DNA of 28,151 nt from an uncultured Actinomyces sp. Its GTDB lineage: Bacteria > Actinomycetota > Actinomycetes > Actinomycetales > Actinomycetaceae. Both the position numbers and the translations under genes were made by a program. The notes under the pieces are model-generated. The model did no database searches, had not been told where the DNA came from, and saw nothing but the letters and a program-made list of their open reading frames with translations. Position 1 is the stretch's first letter. Each line of letters begins with the position of its first letter. The stretch is from positions 1 to 28,151 of the forward strand of contig CALISI010000082.1 of NCBI GenBank assembly GCA_938041695.1, in the 5' to 3' direction. This document shows positions 16,056-25,081 of the stretch, piece after piece.

Positions 16056-16739
16056 CTACTTAATGCGCGTACAGACCACCACGTACGTGGATTCATCCTC
16101 CATGATGGAGGGCACCTCGTGGATCTCGGCGCGCAGGTGATGACGACGCAGCTCCGCTGAGGCCTCGTCCACCTCGATCGGAGCGCGACGGCCCTTGAGG
16201 GCCACGAGCGATCCGCCAGGCGCAATGAGCTTGGACGTCATGCGCACGAGCTTGCTCATGTTCGCCACGGCGCGGGCGGTCACCACGTCGGCCTTGCCCT
16301 TGCCGCGCAGCTCCTCGGCGCGCGCCTGGTGAATGGTGACGTTGTCGAGGCCCAGGTCCTCCACGACGTCCATGAGCCACTCGACCCGGCGCGCCATGGG
16401 CTCGGCCAGGTGCACGTCGAGCTCGGGGCGGCAGGCGGCGATCACGATGCCGGGCAGGCCCGAGCCGGAGCCGACGTCGAGGACCTGGCGGCCGTCCTTG
16501 CGCGGCATGAAGTCGAGCACGGCCGCGGAGTTGACGATGTGGCGCGACCAGATGCGCTCCATGTCGCGCGGGCCGAGGAGGCCGCGGATCTCGCCCTCCT
16601 CCTCGAGCATGCGCGCGTACTCGGCGACCTCGGCGAACGCCGGTCCGAAGAACTCGCGGACGGCCGGCGTGGGCTCTTCTGGGACGAAGGGGTCGCCAAC
16701 CTGGCGACCCCTTCCCGTCCCGTTCGGGTTCTCACTCAC
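16056..16739 (-). CDS. rsmG: 16S rRNA (guanine-527-N7)-methyltransferase RsmG
   Basis: A 227-residue SAM-dependent methyltransferase (GidB) modifying the 530-loop guanine of 16S rRNA. FFGPAFAEVAEYARMLEEEG and RIWSRHIVNSAAV are the N-terminal family signatures, QVLDVGSGSGLPGIVIA (85-101) is the SAM-binding motif I, and ARAEELRGKGKADVVTARAVANM is the catalytic/substrate region. The start is GTG at 16739, and the first 8 bases overlap the end of khpB, so the two are translationally coupled. Length matches the family. Loss of this enzyme gives low-level streptomycin resistance in other bacteria; here it looks intact. Confidence 0.97.
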   Translation of the reverse strand: MSENPNGTGRGRQVGDPFVPEEPTPAVREFFGPAFAEVAEYARMLEEEGEIRGLLGPRDMERIWSRHIVNSAAVLDFMPRKDGRQVLDVGSGSGLPGIVIAACRPELDVHLAEPMARRVEWLMDVVEDLGLDNVTIHQARAEELRGKGKADVVTARAVANMSKLVRMTSKLIAPGGSLVALKGRRAPIEVDEASAELRRHHLRAEIHEVPSIMEDESTYVVVCTRIK

Positions 16740-17235
16740 CGTCGGATTCCTCGGGAAGGATGACGACGCGGCGGTGGGGCTCGGCGCCCTCGGACTCGGA
16801 AGTGAGGCCCTCGTCGGCGACCACGTCGTGACACACCTTGCGCTCGAAGGGGTTCATGGCGTCGAGCTTGACGGCCTCGCCGGTGGCACGCGCGCGCGCG
16901 ATGGCCTCGCGGGTGATGTCCTGAAGCTCTTCCTTGCGCTCGGCGCGGAAGCCGGCGATGTCGAGCATGAGGCGCGAGCGCTCGCCGGTCTCGGTCTGGA
17001 CGGCGAGGCGGGTGAGCTCCTGGAGGGCGTCCAGGACCTCGCCGTCCTCGCCCACGAGGCGGTCAAGGGCTTCGGGGTCGTCGGCGACGATTTCGACCGA
17101 GGCGCGGCCGTTTTCGACGTCGATTTCGATGTCGCCGTCGAGGTCGGCGATGTCGAGCAGTTCTTCCAGGTAGTCGGCGGCGAGCTCGCCTTCTTCTTCG
17201 AGGCGGTTCAGCTTGTCTGCGTTGTCGTCACTCAT
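16732..17235 (-). CDS. khpB: RNA-binding protein KhpB/Jag (KH-R3H)
   Basis: A 167-residue protein (called Jag or EloR elsewhere). The N-terminal half ends in a KH domain: ADDPEALDRLVGEDGEVLDALQELTRL has the GxxG-like GEDG loop. The R3H domain follows, DAMNPFERKVCHDVVADEG with GAEPHRRVVILP, where the Arg and His for single-strand nucleic acid binding are seen. The separate Jag-N domain of Firmicutes proteins is absent, as usual in actinobacteria. ATG 17235-17233. It sits between yidC and rsmG, its standard place, and probably binds mRNAs with KhpA to affect cell-wall and division genes. Confidence 0.93.
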   Translation of the reverse strand: MSDDNADKLNRLEEEGELAADYLEELLDIADLDGDIEIDVENGRASVEIVADDPEALDRLVGEDGEVLDALQELTRLAVQTETGERSRLMLDIAGFRAERKEELQDITREAIARARATGEAVKLDAMNPFERKVCHDVVADEGLTSESEGAEPHRRVVILPEESDGE

Positions 17236-17318
17236 GACGTGTCCTCCGTAGTGGGGAATGGGGTCTTACTGGTGTCCAGGTTACCGGCTGGCGGCCTAGA
17301 ACCGTGAATCTGTGGTGC

Positions 17319-18662
17319 TCAGCGCTTGTTTCCGGAGCGGCGGCGGGCCTTTCGGCGCTCGATGCGGCGGCGCTCGATTTCCTCGGCGCTGAGCGAGCCG
17401 TGACCGGCCTGCGCCTCGGCGCTCTCGGAGGCGTCCTTCGACGAGGCCTTGGCGGCCTCGCGCTCGAGGGCGCGGCGGTCGCGGACCTGCTTCTGCAGCT
17501 CGGCGCGCTGAGCAGAGGCTTCCTGCTTGGCGATGCGCTTTTCGACGGCGAGAGCGAGGCCGCGCATCCACTGCTCGTCGGGAAGGGTCGTCCACTTCTG
17601 GGTGGCCAGGTTGCGGTAGACGGTGACGATCTCGCCGGTGGTCATGGAGGCGGGGAAGTCGGAGGCGACGTGCTGCTTCTTGGCCTTGGAGCGAACCTCG
17701 GCGAGGGTGCGCTCGTTGAGTTCGTCGACGCGCGGGTCGGTGGCGCTGTTGCCGAGGGCGGCGCGCTCACGGTCGTAGTTCTGGAAGTAGGGCTTGGCCC
17801 ATTCCTGGTAGCCGGACTCGCGCGAGGCAAGGAGGTCGACGTAGGCGGGGGAGCCGGGGGTGGGCATGACCTTGATGGTCCAGAAGGACTGGGCGAGGGC
17901 CCAGAAGGAGGCGGTCACGGTGTAGATGACGACGCCCATCTGGAAGAATGCGCCGGAGACAATGAACATCAGCGGCATCACGTACATCATGGAGCGCTGC
18001 GACTGGGCCATCGGGTTGTCGCCCATGTCGGGCATGTTGCGCGAGAAGGACAGGCGCATGGAGAAGAACTGCAGGGCGACCATGAGGACGATCGCGGCGA
18101 CGAAGACGGCGACAACGCTGGGCTGGCCGAAAGACTCGCGCAGCGTGTGGGAGAGCGGGACGCCGAAGACGGTGGAGTTGACGATCTCCTCGGAGACGGA
18201 GGCGGTCAGGGGGCCGAGGTGGTCGGTCGAGTCGCCGCGGTAGGTGTAGGTGCCGGCAGAGATGGAGGAGACCGCGATGATGGCGCGGTACATGCCGAAG
18301 AGGACGGGCATCTGCACGAGCATGGGCAGGCAGGAGGCGAAGGGCGAGACCTTGTGCTTGCGCTGGAGGGCCTGGGTCTCTTCCATCATCTTCTGACGGC
18401 TGACCTGGTCCTTCTTGCCCTTGTACTTCTCCTGGATCTTGCGCATTTCGGGCTGGATGGCCTGCATGGCGCGCGAGGATCGGATCTGCTTAAGGAACAG
18501 CGGGATGATGGCGATGCGCACCAGGATGGTGAGCAGCACGATGGACAGGACCCACGCCATGCCGGAGCCGGAGGACATTCCGAGCAGAACGAGGAGGTCG
18601 TGGATCCAGACCCACACGTAGGAGATCGCCCACGCGAAGGGGTGGAGGATTGCGTCGAACAT
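17319..18662 (-). CDS. yidC: Membrane protein insertase YidC/Oxa1
   Basis: A 447-residue insertase that places membrane proteins into the lipid bilayer, alone or with SecYEG. Segments in order: an N-terminal helix (AISYVWVWIHDLLVLLG), the helix with the groove arginine (VLLTILVRIAIIPLFLKQ), a charged coiled hairpin (EMRKIQEKYKGKKDQVSRQK), SPFASCLPMLVQMPVLFGMYRAI, and two later helices (VAVFVAAIVLMVALQFFSM; VVIYTVTASFWALAQSFWT). The C-terminal 150 residues are a long basic tail (ERRRIERRKARRRSGNKR) that may bind ribosomes. It lacks the Gram-negative periplasmic domain. ATG 18662-18660; yidD is 72 bp upstream. Confidence 0.96.
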   Translation of the reverse strand: MFDAILHPFAWAISYVWVWIHDLLVLLGMSSGSGMAWVLSIVLLTILVRIAIIPLFLKQIRSSRAMQAIQPEMRKIQEKYKGKKDQVSRQKMMEETQALQRKHKVSPFASCLPMLVQMPVLFGMYRAIIAVSSISAGTYTYRGDSTDHLGPLTASVSEEIVNSTVFGVPLSHTLRESFGQPSVVAVFVAAIVLMVALQFFSMRLSFSRNMPDMGDNPMAQSQRSMMYVMPLMFIVSGAFFQMGVVIYTVTASFWALAQSFWTIKVMPTPGSPAYVDLLASRESGYQEWAKPYFQNYDRERAALGNSATDPRVDELNERTLAEVRSKAKKQHVASDFPASMTTGEIVTVYRNLATQKWTTLPDEQWMRGLALAVEKRIAKQEASAQRAELQKQVRDRRALEREAAKASSKDASESAEAQAGHGSLSAEEIERRRIERRKARRRSGNKR

Positions 18663-18734
18663 AGTTTTCGCTTTCGCCGTGGCGCGGGTGCGCCGCTGTG
18701 TCGTTGTTCCTTATATTCCCGAGGCCGTGGCAGG

Positions 18735-19079
18735 TTACTCGGTCAAGTCGTGTTCCGGGTCCAGTCCCATGGGGGCGGGGCGTTCCCAGTTGTCGTGCCC
18801 AGCCCAATCCTCGGGTGGGATCCAGGGGTCGGGCTTCCAGCGTCCACGCTCTGGGACGTGGTCTACTCCCCCGTGGCTCCAGGGGTTGCATCGCAGGAGC
18901 CGCCAGGAGGCGAGGATAATCCCTTTGATGGGCCCGTGGATATGGACCGCTTGGAGCGCGTAGGTGGAGCAGCTGGGGGCGTATCGACACCGGGGGCCGA
19001 GGGCCGGGGAGATGTAGCGCTGGTAGGCGACGATGGGGGCGGACACGAGCGCACCGAGGGCACGGCCCGCGACGCTCAT
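18735..19079 (-). CDS. yidD: Membrane protein insertion efficiency factor YidD
   Basis: A 114-residue small protein that helps YidC function at the inner face of the membrane. The family core is clear: APIVAYQRYISPALGPRCRY, APSCSTYALQAVHIHGPIKG, LLRCNPWSHGGVDHVP, with the three conserved cysteines. The tail is longer than usual and Trp/Pro-rich. The chosen start ATG 19079-19077 overlaps the rnpA stop (ATGA); seven codons further up are open, but coupling makes this start more likely. Confidence 0.95.
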   Translation of the reverse strand: MSVAGRALGALVSAPIVAYQRYISPALGPRCRYAPSCSTYALQAVHIHGPIKGIILASWRLLRCNPWSHGGVDHVPERGRWKPDPWIPPEDWAGHDNWERPAPMGLDPEHDLTE

Positions 19080-19429
19080 TGTGCGTCCCACTTGCGCCAC
19101 GCTCGCGCCATGACGCGGTCGAGGTGCTCGCCAAGTTCCTTGGAGGGGACGCCGAGGGCCTTGCGTGAGGCCCTCACGACGACCCGTGCTCCTTCTGGAA
19201 GATCGGCGACTCGGTCCCGCATGAGGTGGCGCAGCTGTCGCTTGACGCGGTTGCGTCCGTTGGCGCGCTTGATTTCCCGCTTGGGTACGACGAAACCGAC
19301 GAGGCGACTGTTGCGTTCCTCGTCGGCTCGGACGTGGACGACGACCAGCGGATCTCCTGCTCGCGTTCCTTCTCGGATCGCGGCGGTGAAATCCGCTGGG
19401 TCAACCATGCGGTGCGCGCGCGGCAGCAC
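19076..19429 (-). CDS. rnpA: Ribonuclease P protein component
   Basis: A 117-residue basic protein partner of the RNase P RNA, which trims tRNA 5' ends. FVVPKREIKRANGRNRVKRQLRHLMR holds the RNR signature, and the N-terminus LPRAHRMVDPADFTAAIREG is typical. The start is GTG 19429-19427, 9 bp after the rpmH stop, so rpmH, rnpA and yidD are one transcript. Confidence 0.96.
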   Translation of the reverse strand: MLPRAHRMVDPADFTAAIREGTRAGDPLVVVHVRADEERNSRLVGFVVPKREIKRANGRNRVKRQLRHLMRDRVADLPEGARVVVRASRKALGVPSKELGEHLDRVMARAWRKWDAQ

Positions 19430-19438
19430 CGGTGTGTC

Positions 19439-19579
19439 TCAGGCGGACAGCTTGGCGCGGCCCTTGCGGCGGCGGGCAGCCAGAATGGCGCGGCCGGCGC
19501 GGGTCGACATGCGCAGACGGAAGCCGTGCGTCTTCGAACGACGACGGTTGTTGGGCTGGTAGGTCCGCTTGGTGGTCAC
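19439..19579 (-). CDS. rpmH: 50S ribosomal protein L34
   Basis: A 46-residue basic ribosomal protein: TKRTYQPNNRRRSKTHGFRL then RMSTRAGRAILAARRRKG. The start is GTG 19579-19577 behind AGGAG; the frame is open 35 codons higher up, but that part is not ribosomal. First gene of the rpmH-rnpA-yidD run. Confidence 0.97.
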   Translation of the reverse strand: MTTKRTYQPNNRRRSKTHGFRLRMSTRAGRAILAARRRKGRAKLSA

Positions 19580-19690
19580 GGCAATTCTCCTCGGCGGGGA
19601 GTGGTTTCCCACTCGTATTGGTTGGGCTATCGACACGCGGCGCGCGCGATAGCGGGGACGCACGCCCGAAATGGGCGCAAACAAAGACCA

Positions 19691-19719
19691 AGACTAAGCG
19701 GATTGGGAGCGGACGTCAA
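19691..19719 (-). promoter_or_regulatory. rpmH promoter
   Basis: TTGACG (19719-19714), a 17-bp spacer and TAGTCT (19696-19691), 112 bp upstream of the rpmH start, on the dnaA side of the gene. Confidence 0.6.
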
Positions 19720-19750
19720 TGCGGCGACGTTACCCACCGCGTCACACACA

Positions 19751-19930
19751 GTATCCACAGCTGTGCAAATCGCTGTGGATTGGACTCGTCCACAGAACGT
19801 GGATGACGAAAGTTATCCACAGGCTGTGTGTATTTTTGCTTTCCGCACGCTAATGCGGACCCAAAGTTGTAACTACAGGGTTGTGATTCTGTGATAGTTC
19901 TCCACAGCTTCATCCCCAGTCTGTGCATAA
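19751..19930. other. DnaA-box cluster upstream of dnaA (origin region, left part)
   Basis: A perfect DnaA box TTATCCACA lies at 19813-19821. Near-matches are GTATCCACA (19751-19759), CAATCCACA on the minus strand (19782-19774), TCGTCCACA (19787-19795), TCATCCACG on the minus strand (19806-19798), TTCTCCACA (19898-19906) and TTATGCACA on the minus strand (19930-19922). The rpmH-dnaA gap (19580-20026) holds no gene. This may belong to oriC or regulate dnaA by its own product. Confidence 0.75.
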
Positions 19931-20026
19931 CATGTGCGCGGACTACACTGCATGCATGTACAAGCGTCACGCATATCACCGATAAGTCGTGACGGAACTC
20001 ACCTGTTTTTGTGACCGGAGGTTGCC

Positions 20027-21496
20027 GTGGAGTCGGATTCCCTCACACGCGCGTGGGCTGCGGCCCTCGACGCGGTCCCCACGAACGAACTGGGGCCCGT
20101 CGCCACGTCGATGCTGCGCTCCGCACGTCCCCTCGGCGACATTGAAGGCACGATCCTGCTCGCCGTCCCCAACGACTTCACCAAGCAGTGGATTGAAGAT
20201 AAGGCACAGTCAAAGCTGACGACCGCCCTGTCCGTGCACCTGGGCCGCACCGTACGCATCGCGATCACCGTCGATCCCTCCATCGAGGTCGTCACCGAAG
20301 AGGAAGAAAAGGAAGAGCCCGCACCGGTCAGCCCCGAACCCGCGCCCGCTGCGCCCGCGCTCGCCCCGGCCTCGTTGAACGAAGAGCGCGTGCAGCACGA
20401 GGAGCACCACTCCCCCGCCCTGGCCTCCTCGAACGCCGACTCGGGCCCGACGCACCTGAACCCAAAGTTCACCTTCGACACCTTTGTGATCGGCCCCTCG
20501 AACCGTTTCGCGCACGCTGCGGCGCTGGCGGCCTCCGAGAGCCCGGGAACGGCGTTCAATCCCCTCTTTATCTACGGCGACTCCGGACTGGGCAAGACCC
20601 ACCTGCTCCAAGCCATCGGCCACAACGCGCTGTCGATGATGCCCCACCTGAAGGTCCGCTACGTCAACTCCGAAGAGTTCACGAACGAGTTCATCAACGC
20701 GATTCGCCTCAATAAGACCGACAACTCCCAGGTCGAGGCGTTCCACCGCCGCTACCGCGAGCTCGACATCCTGCTCATCGATGACATTCAGTTCATCGGC
20801 GACAAGGAGCAGACGGTTGAAGGTTTCTTCCATACCTTTAATGCTCTGCACAGCGCGAACAAGCAGATCGTGCTGACCTCGGACCTGCCCCCGGCACAGC
20901 TCAAGGGCTTCGAGGACCGCATGCGCTCGCGCTTCTCCTCCGGCCTACTCGTGGACGTCCAGCCGCCGGACCTGGAGACCCGCATCGCGATCCTGCATAA
21001 GAAGGCGGACGCCGAGGGCCTCGAGGTCACCCCTGAGGTCTTCGAATACGTGGCCTCGCGCATCTCTTCGAACATCCGTGAGCTGGAGGGCGCACTCGTG
21101 CGCATCGGCGCGTGGGCATCGCTGTACCAGGAGCGCATCGACTTAAACCTCGCGCAGATGATGCTCAAGGACTTCGTGTCCAACCCGGACGACAACGAGA
21201 TCACCGTCAGCCTCATCATGAGCCAGTGCGCCGTCTACTTCGGCGTGACGATCGAGCAGATGGGCTCCTCGGAGCGCAGTCACAACGTCGTCGAGGCCCG
21301 CCAGATCGCCATGTATCTGTGCCGCGAGCTCACCGACCTGTCGCTGCCCAAGATCGGACAGGCCTTCGGGCGCGACCACACGACCGTCATGCACGCGAAC
21401 AAGAAGATCTCCAAGCTCATGAAGGAAAAGCGCGAGACCTTCAACCACGTGTCGGAGCTTACAAACCGCATCAAGCAGAAGGCCAGGGAGTCGTGA
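20027..21496 (+). CDS. dnaA: Chromosomal replication initiator DnaA
   Basis: A 489-residue initiator that binds DnaA boxes and melts the origin. Domain I is residues 1-90; a Glu/Pro/Ala-rich domain II linker (about 90-140) varies between species. The AAA+ domain III has Walker A GDSGLGKT (184-191) and Walker B LLIDDIQF (249-256). Domain IV ends with the DnaA signature ARQIAMYLCRELTDLSLPKI, GQAFGRDHTTVMHA. The start is GTG 20027 with GGAGG 5 nt upstream. All catalytic motifs are intact. It lies between the two DnaA-box clusters. Confidence 0.98.
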   Translation: MESDSLTRAWAAALDAVPTNELGPVATSMLRSARPLGDIEGTILLAVPNDFTKQWIEDKAQSKLTTALSVHLGRTVRIAITVDPSIEVVTEEEEKEEPAPVSPEPAPAAPALAPASLNEERVQHEEHHSPALASSNADSGPTHLNPKFTFDTFVIGPSNRFAHAAALAASESPGTAFNPLFIYGDSGLGKTHLLQAIGHNALSMMPHLKVRYVNSEEFTNEFINAIRLNKTDNSQVEAFHRRYRELDILLIDDIQFIGDKEQTVEGFFHTFNALHSANKQIVLTSDLPPAQLKGFEDRMRSRFSSGLLVDVQPPDLETRIAILHKKADAEGLEVTPEVFEYVASRISSNIRELEGALVRIGAWASLYQERIDLNLAQMMLKDFVSNPDDNEITVSLIMSQCAVYFGVTIEQMGSSERSHNVVEARQIAMYLCRELTDLSLPKIGQAFGRDHTTVMHANKKISKLMKEKRETFNHVSELTNRIKQKARES

Positions 21497-21547
21497 AAGC
21501 CGCGCGGGTGCTGACGAAAGTCGGCGCCCGCGCTCAATTCACAGGAG

Positions 21548-21725
21548 TTGTGCACAGGCGGTGGACGAACGAGCTCGAGCTGTGGAGAAAAAGAACTCTC
21601 CTGTGGATCTCAAAAAGTTGTTATGTGCTTCGTGCACAGGACCGCGTGACGAATCCACAGCCTCGTCCCAGAATGACAGCACAGTGATTTGATCGAAATT
21701 CCGCCGCATAAGGGAGTTTTCCACA
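21548..21725. other. DnaA-box cluster between dnaA and dnaN (probable oriC)
   Basis: Degenerate DnaA boxes: TTGTGCACA (21548), TTCTCCACA on the minus strand (21589-21581), AGATCCACA on the minus strand (21610-21602), TCGTGCACA (21630), GAATCCACA (21651) and TTTTCCACA (21717). An AT-richer stretch follows (21741-21780), a candidate unwinding element. The gap 21497-21905 holds no gene. In Streptomyces and Mycobacterium oriC lies here, so I favour this gap as the origin. Confidence 0.75.
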
Positions 21726-21905
21726 GAACTCACAACCCTTATGATGGAAGGAAAATCAAATGACAAAGATTTTTTCACAGGCCTCCGTACAACAACGGCG
21801 ACGCCGACGCGACGCGATGGCGCACGCGAGGCGAATTTCCTGCCCCACGTGCGCACACTTGTGGGTAAAGTAGTGTCCGATCCGTTTTGTGTTTTGGAGG
21901 CAGCT

Positions 21906-23042
21906 ATGAAGTTCACCGTCGCCCGCGATGTTCTGGCCGAAGCCGTGTCGTGGACCGCCCGCGCGCTCCCGGTGCGTCCGGCCTCGCCGATCCTGGCCGG
22001 CGTGCGCATCAAGGCTGAGGGCGACGAGCTGACCCTGTCCTCCTTCGACTACGAGGTCTCCGCGAACTCGCACATTCCCGCCACCGTCGACGAGGCCGGC
22101 GAGGTTCTGGTCTCCGGACGCCTCCTGGCGGACATCTCCAAGTCGCTGCCCTCCAAGCCCGTCTCCGTCGAGCTCGATGGCCAGAAGGTGAACCTGGTCT
22201 GTGGATCCTCGCACTTCACGCTCGCGGTGATGCCCCTGGATGAGTACCCGCTGCTGCCCGCGCAGCCCACCGCCGTCGGCGCGATCGACTCCTCGACGCT
22301 GTCCCAGGCCGTCTCCCAGGTATCGATCGCCGCGTCGCGCGACGACACCCTGCCGCTGCTGACGGGTGTGCGCATCGAGATCAACGGCCCGGCGATCACG
22401 CTGCTGGCCACCGACCGCTACCGCCTCGCCATGCGTGAGCTGGATTGGGAGCCCGCTGACCCCTCGATCGAAGAGGTCGCCCTGGTCAAGGCCCGCATCC
22501 TCCAGGACGTCGCCAAGTCGATGACTTCGGGCGCCAAGGTCGAGGTCGGCCTGTCCGGCGAATCCCAGCCCGGCGCCTCGTCCCTCATCGGCTTCACCGC
22601 CCAGGGTCGGCGCACCACCTCGACCCTCATGGACGGCGACTACCCGGCCGTGCGTCGCCTCTTCCCCGAGACCACGCCGATCCAGGCCGTCGTCGATCGC
22701 CACGCGCTGCTCGAGGCCGTCAAGCGTATGTCGCTGGTCGCCGAGCGCAAGACCTCCGTGCGCCTGGCCTTCACCGAGGGCCAGCTGGTCCTCGAGGCCG
22801 GTCAGGGCGACAACGCCCAGGCCTCCGAGGCCATCGAGGCGACCCTGCACGGCGACGACATTTCGACCGCATTCAACCCGCAGTTCCTCATCGACGGCCT
22901 GCAGGTCCTGGATACCGACTACGTGCGCTTCGGCTTCACTCACCCCACGAAGCCGGCCGTCATCACCGGCCAGAAGAAGGCCGACGAGGGCGAGGTCACG
23001 CAGTTCCGCTACCTGCTGATGCCCATCCGCTTCGGCATCTGA
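21906..23042 (+). CDS. dnaN: DNA polymerase III beta sliding clamp
   Basis: A 378-residue clamp; two copies form the ring that tethers the polymerase to DNA. It begins MKFTVARDVLAEAVSWTARA and has three repeated domains: about 1-120, 125-250 and 255-378, with PLLTGVRIEINGPAITLLAT, DRYRLA in the second and the usual LLMPIR at the C-terminal end. The start is ATG 21906, 5 nt after GGAGG; the open frame continues up to 21741 but without homology. The stop is one base from the recF start, so both share a message. Confidence 0.98.
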   Translation: MKFTVARDVLAEAVSWTARALPVRPASPILAGVRIKAEGDELTLSSFDYEVSANSHIPATVDEAGEVLVSGRLLADISKSLPSKPVSVELDGQKVNLVCGSSHFTLAVMPLDEYPLLPAQPTAVGAIDSSTLSQAVSQVSIAASRDDTLPLLTGVRIEINGPAITLLATDRYRLAMRELDWEPADPSIEEVALVKARILQDVAKSMTSGAKVEVGLSGESQPGASSLIGFTAQGRRTTSTLMDGDYPAVRRLFPETTPIQAVVDRHALLEAVKRMSLVAERKTSVRLAFTEGQLVLEAGQGDNAQASEAIEATLHGDDISTAFNPQFLIDGLQVLDTDYVRFGFTHPTKPAVITGQKKADEGEVTQFRYLLMPIRFGI

Positions 23043-23043
23043 C

Positions 23044-24240
23044 GTGCGCGTCTCCCACCTGGCCCTCGACGACTTCCGCTCCTGGAAGCACGGGGTCGTC
23101 GAGCTGCCCGAGGGCCCTACGGTCCTCGTGGGTGCGAACGGCCAGGGAAAGACGAACCTCGTCGAGGCGCTCGCCTACCTGTCCACGTTCTCGTCGCACA
23201 GGGTCGGCGCCGAGGGTGCGCTCGTGCGCATCCCCATCGACGAGGCCGAGGCCGCCCCGGGTGGCGCCGTCATCCGCGCGCGGGTCGTGGCCTCGGGCCG
23301 CGAGCAGGTCATCGAGCTGGAGATCGTGCGCAGCAAGGCCAATCGCGCGCGCATCAACCGCGCGCAGGTCAAACCCCGCGAGATTCTGGGCATCGTGCGC
23401 ACTGTCGTGTTCGCGCCCGAGGATCTCTCGCTCGTGCGCGGCGACCCCTCGGTGCGCCGCTCGTTCCTGGACGATCTGGCCACGCAGCTCTCCCCCATCC
23501 ACGCCTCCGTGCGCTCCGATTTCGATCGTGTTGCACGCCAGCGCGCGGCGCTCATGAAGGCCGCCCAGGCCTCGATCCGCCGCGGCCACTCGCCCGACCT
23601 GTCGACCCTCGAGATCTGGGACCAGCAGTTCGCCGCCCTCTCCGCGCGCATCACGGCCACGCGAGCGTCCATCGCCTCACGCCTGGAAGAGCCGGCTGCG
23701 CGCTCCTACGACGACGTCGCCGACTCCCCGCGCCACCTGCGCCTCGCCTTCGACGCCTCGGTCGACCGCGTCATCGGCACAGACCCCGACAACCCGGCCA
23801 GCGCCGACCTCACCGACGTGGAGGCTCAGACGCAGCGCATGCTCGCCGCCCTCGCGTCGGTACGAGACAAGGAAACCGAGCGCGGCGTCAACCTCGTGGG
23901 CGCGCACCGCGACGACCTCACCCTCAGCCTCGGCGCAATGCCCGTCAAAGGCTACGCCTCGCACGGCGAATCCTGGTCGGTCGCCCTCGCGCTGCGCCTC
24001 GGTGCCTTCGAACTGCTCAGCGACGACGGCGACACCCCGATCCTCATCCTCGACGACGTCTTCGCCGAGCTCGATTCCTCGCGCCGGGAGGGCCTGGCCG
24101 CCCTGGCCTCGAAAGCCGAGCAGATCATCGTCACCTGCGCGGTTGCCGGCGACCTGCCCGCCTCCCTCGACCACCACCCCCTGCACGTGCGACTCGACCC
24201 GCGGCGTGGCACCGTCATCGACGGAGCCGACCATGAGTGA
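23044..24240 (+). CDS. recF: DNA replication and repair protein RecF
   Basis: A 398-residue SMC-like ATPase that helps load RecA at gaps. Walker A is GANGQGKTN (30-38), the signature region SHGESWSVALALRLG and Walker B LILDDVFAELD lie near the C-terminus. The start is GTG 23044, one base after the dnaN stop. The final 8 bases overlap dciA. The length is usual for actinobacteria. Confidence 0.97.
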   Translation: MRVSHLALDDFRSWKHGVVELPEGPTVLVGANGQGKTNLVEALAYLSTFSSHRVGAEGALVRIPIDEAEAAPGGAVIRARVVASGREQVIELEIVRSKANRARINRAQVKPREILGIVRTVVFAPEDLSLVRGDPSVRRSFLDDLATQLSPIHASVRSDFDRVARQRAALMKAAQASIRRGHSPDLSTLEIWDQQFAALSARITATRASIASRLEEPAARSYDDVADSPRHLRLAFDASVDRVIGTDPDNPASADLTDVEAQTQRMLAALASVRDKETERGVNLVGAHRDDLTLSLGAMPVKGYASHGESWSVALALRLGAFELLSDDGDTPILILDDVFAELDSSRREGLAALASKAEQIIVTCAVAGDLPASLDHHPLHVRLDPRRGTVIDGADHE

Positions 24241-25081
24241 GCGCGACGACCGCGCCGACGCGGACTCCCCCGACGCGGACTCCCCCGAGGCGGACCTCCC
24301 CGGCGCGGACCTGGACAATTCCCGGCTCGCGGGCTTCGGCGACGCGCCCGGCGAGGAAGCCGACGAGTTCGTCGTCCGCGCTCTCGAACGAGCCCAGAGC
24401 GTCGCCCGCACGCACGGATACTCTCGCTCCACCATGCCCTCGTGGGGCCTCGACGAAACACGGCCCCGGCGCAGCCTCGACGGAACCAGCGAATACGCGG
24501 CCATCGAAACCGACGGCTTCGGACGCCTCGCGGGCAATGAGGACGATGCCCAAGCGCGAGCTGCAGCCCGAGCCGCCGCCTACGGACGCGCGAACGGGGT
24601 GAGCGCCCCGGCCTCGTCCACCGACGAGGATCCCGAGGGCGACCTGGCCGCACTGCGCCAAGCCCTGGAGGGAACCGGCGCCTCGTGGAGCCGCGCCCCC
24701 GGCATGGCCGCCATGCGCCCGCGCTACCGCCGGGCCAACTCCCTGGGCGCGATCCTGGCGCGCACGATCAAAATCCGCGAATGGGACACCCCCACGAAAA
24801 TGGGCTCGATCATGGCGAAATGGCGTGCCATCGTCGGCCCACAGGTCGCCGAACACGCCCACATCGAGACCTTCGAAGGCCACCGCCTCGTCGTGCGCAC
24901 CGACTCCACCGCCTGGGCGAAACAGCTCCAGCTCCTGCTGCCCACCATCGAGCGCCGCATCGCCGAGGAGGTCGGCTCGGGCATCGTCGAACAGGTCATC
25001 ATCCTCGGGCCCGTCGCCCCGTCGTGGAAGAAAGGCCCCTACGTGGTGCGGGGGCGTGGTCCGCGCGCCGACTACGGGTAG
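24233..25081 (+). CDS. dciA: DciA-family protein (DUF721)
   Basis: A 282-residue protein. The C-terminal part, from about residue 170 (LGAILARTIKIREWDTPTKM), is the DUF721 domain: MAKWRAIVGPQVAEHAHIET, VVRTDSTAWAKQLQLLLPTI. DciA acts with the replicative helicase DnaB in bacteria without DnaC/DnaI, and the mycobacterial homologue is at the same recF-gyrB position. The first 170 residues are acidic, Ala/Asp/Glu-rich and probably unstructured, with a short DADSPDADSPEAD repeat. ATG 24233 overlaps recF by 8 bp; the upstream frame is recF shadow. Confidence 0.88.
   Translation: MSERDDRADADSPDADSPEADLPGADLDNSRLAGFGDAPGEEADEFVVRALERAQSVARTHGYSRSTMPSWGLDETRPRRSLDGTSEYAAIETDGFGRLAGNEDDAQARAAARAAAYGRANGVSAPASSTDEDPEGDLAALRQALEGTGASWSRAPGMAAMRPRYRRANSLGAILARTIKIREWDTPTKMGSIMAKWRAIVGPQVAEHAHIETFEGHRLVVRTDSTAWAKQLQLLLPTIERRIAEEVGSGIVEQVIILGPVAPSWKKGPYVVRGRGPRADYG

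Noticed and set aside
17304..19562. 752-codon plus-strand ORF opposite yidC, yidD and rnpA
   Set aside because: High-GC shadow; the minus-strand genes are recognised families with coupled starts.
21741..21905. N-terminal extension of dnaN by 55 codons
   Set aside because: The clamp family begins at MKFTV (21906), which has GGAGG just upstream; the extension lies in origin DNA.
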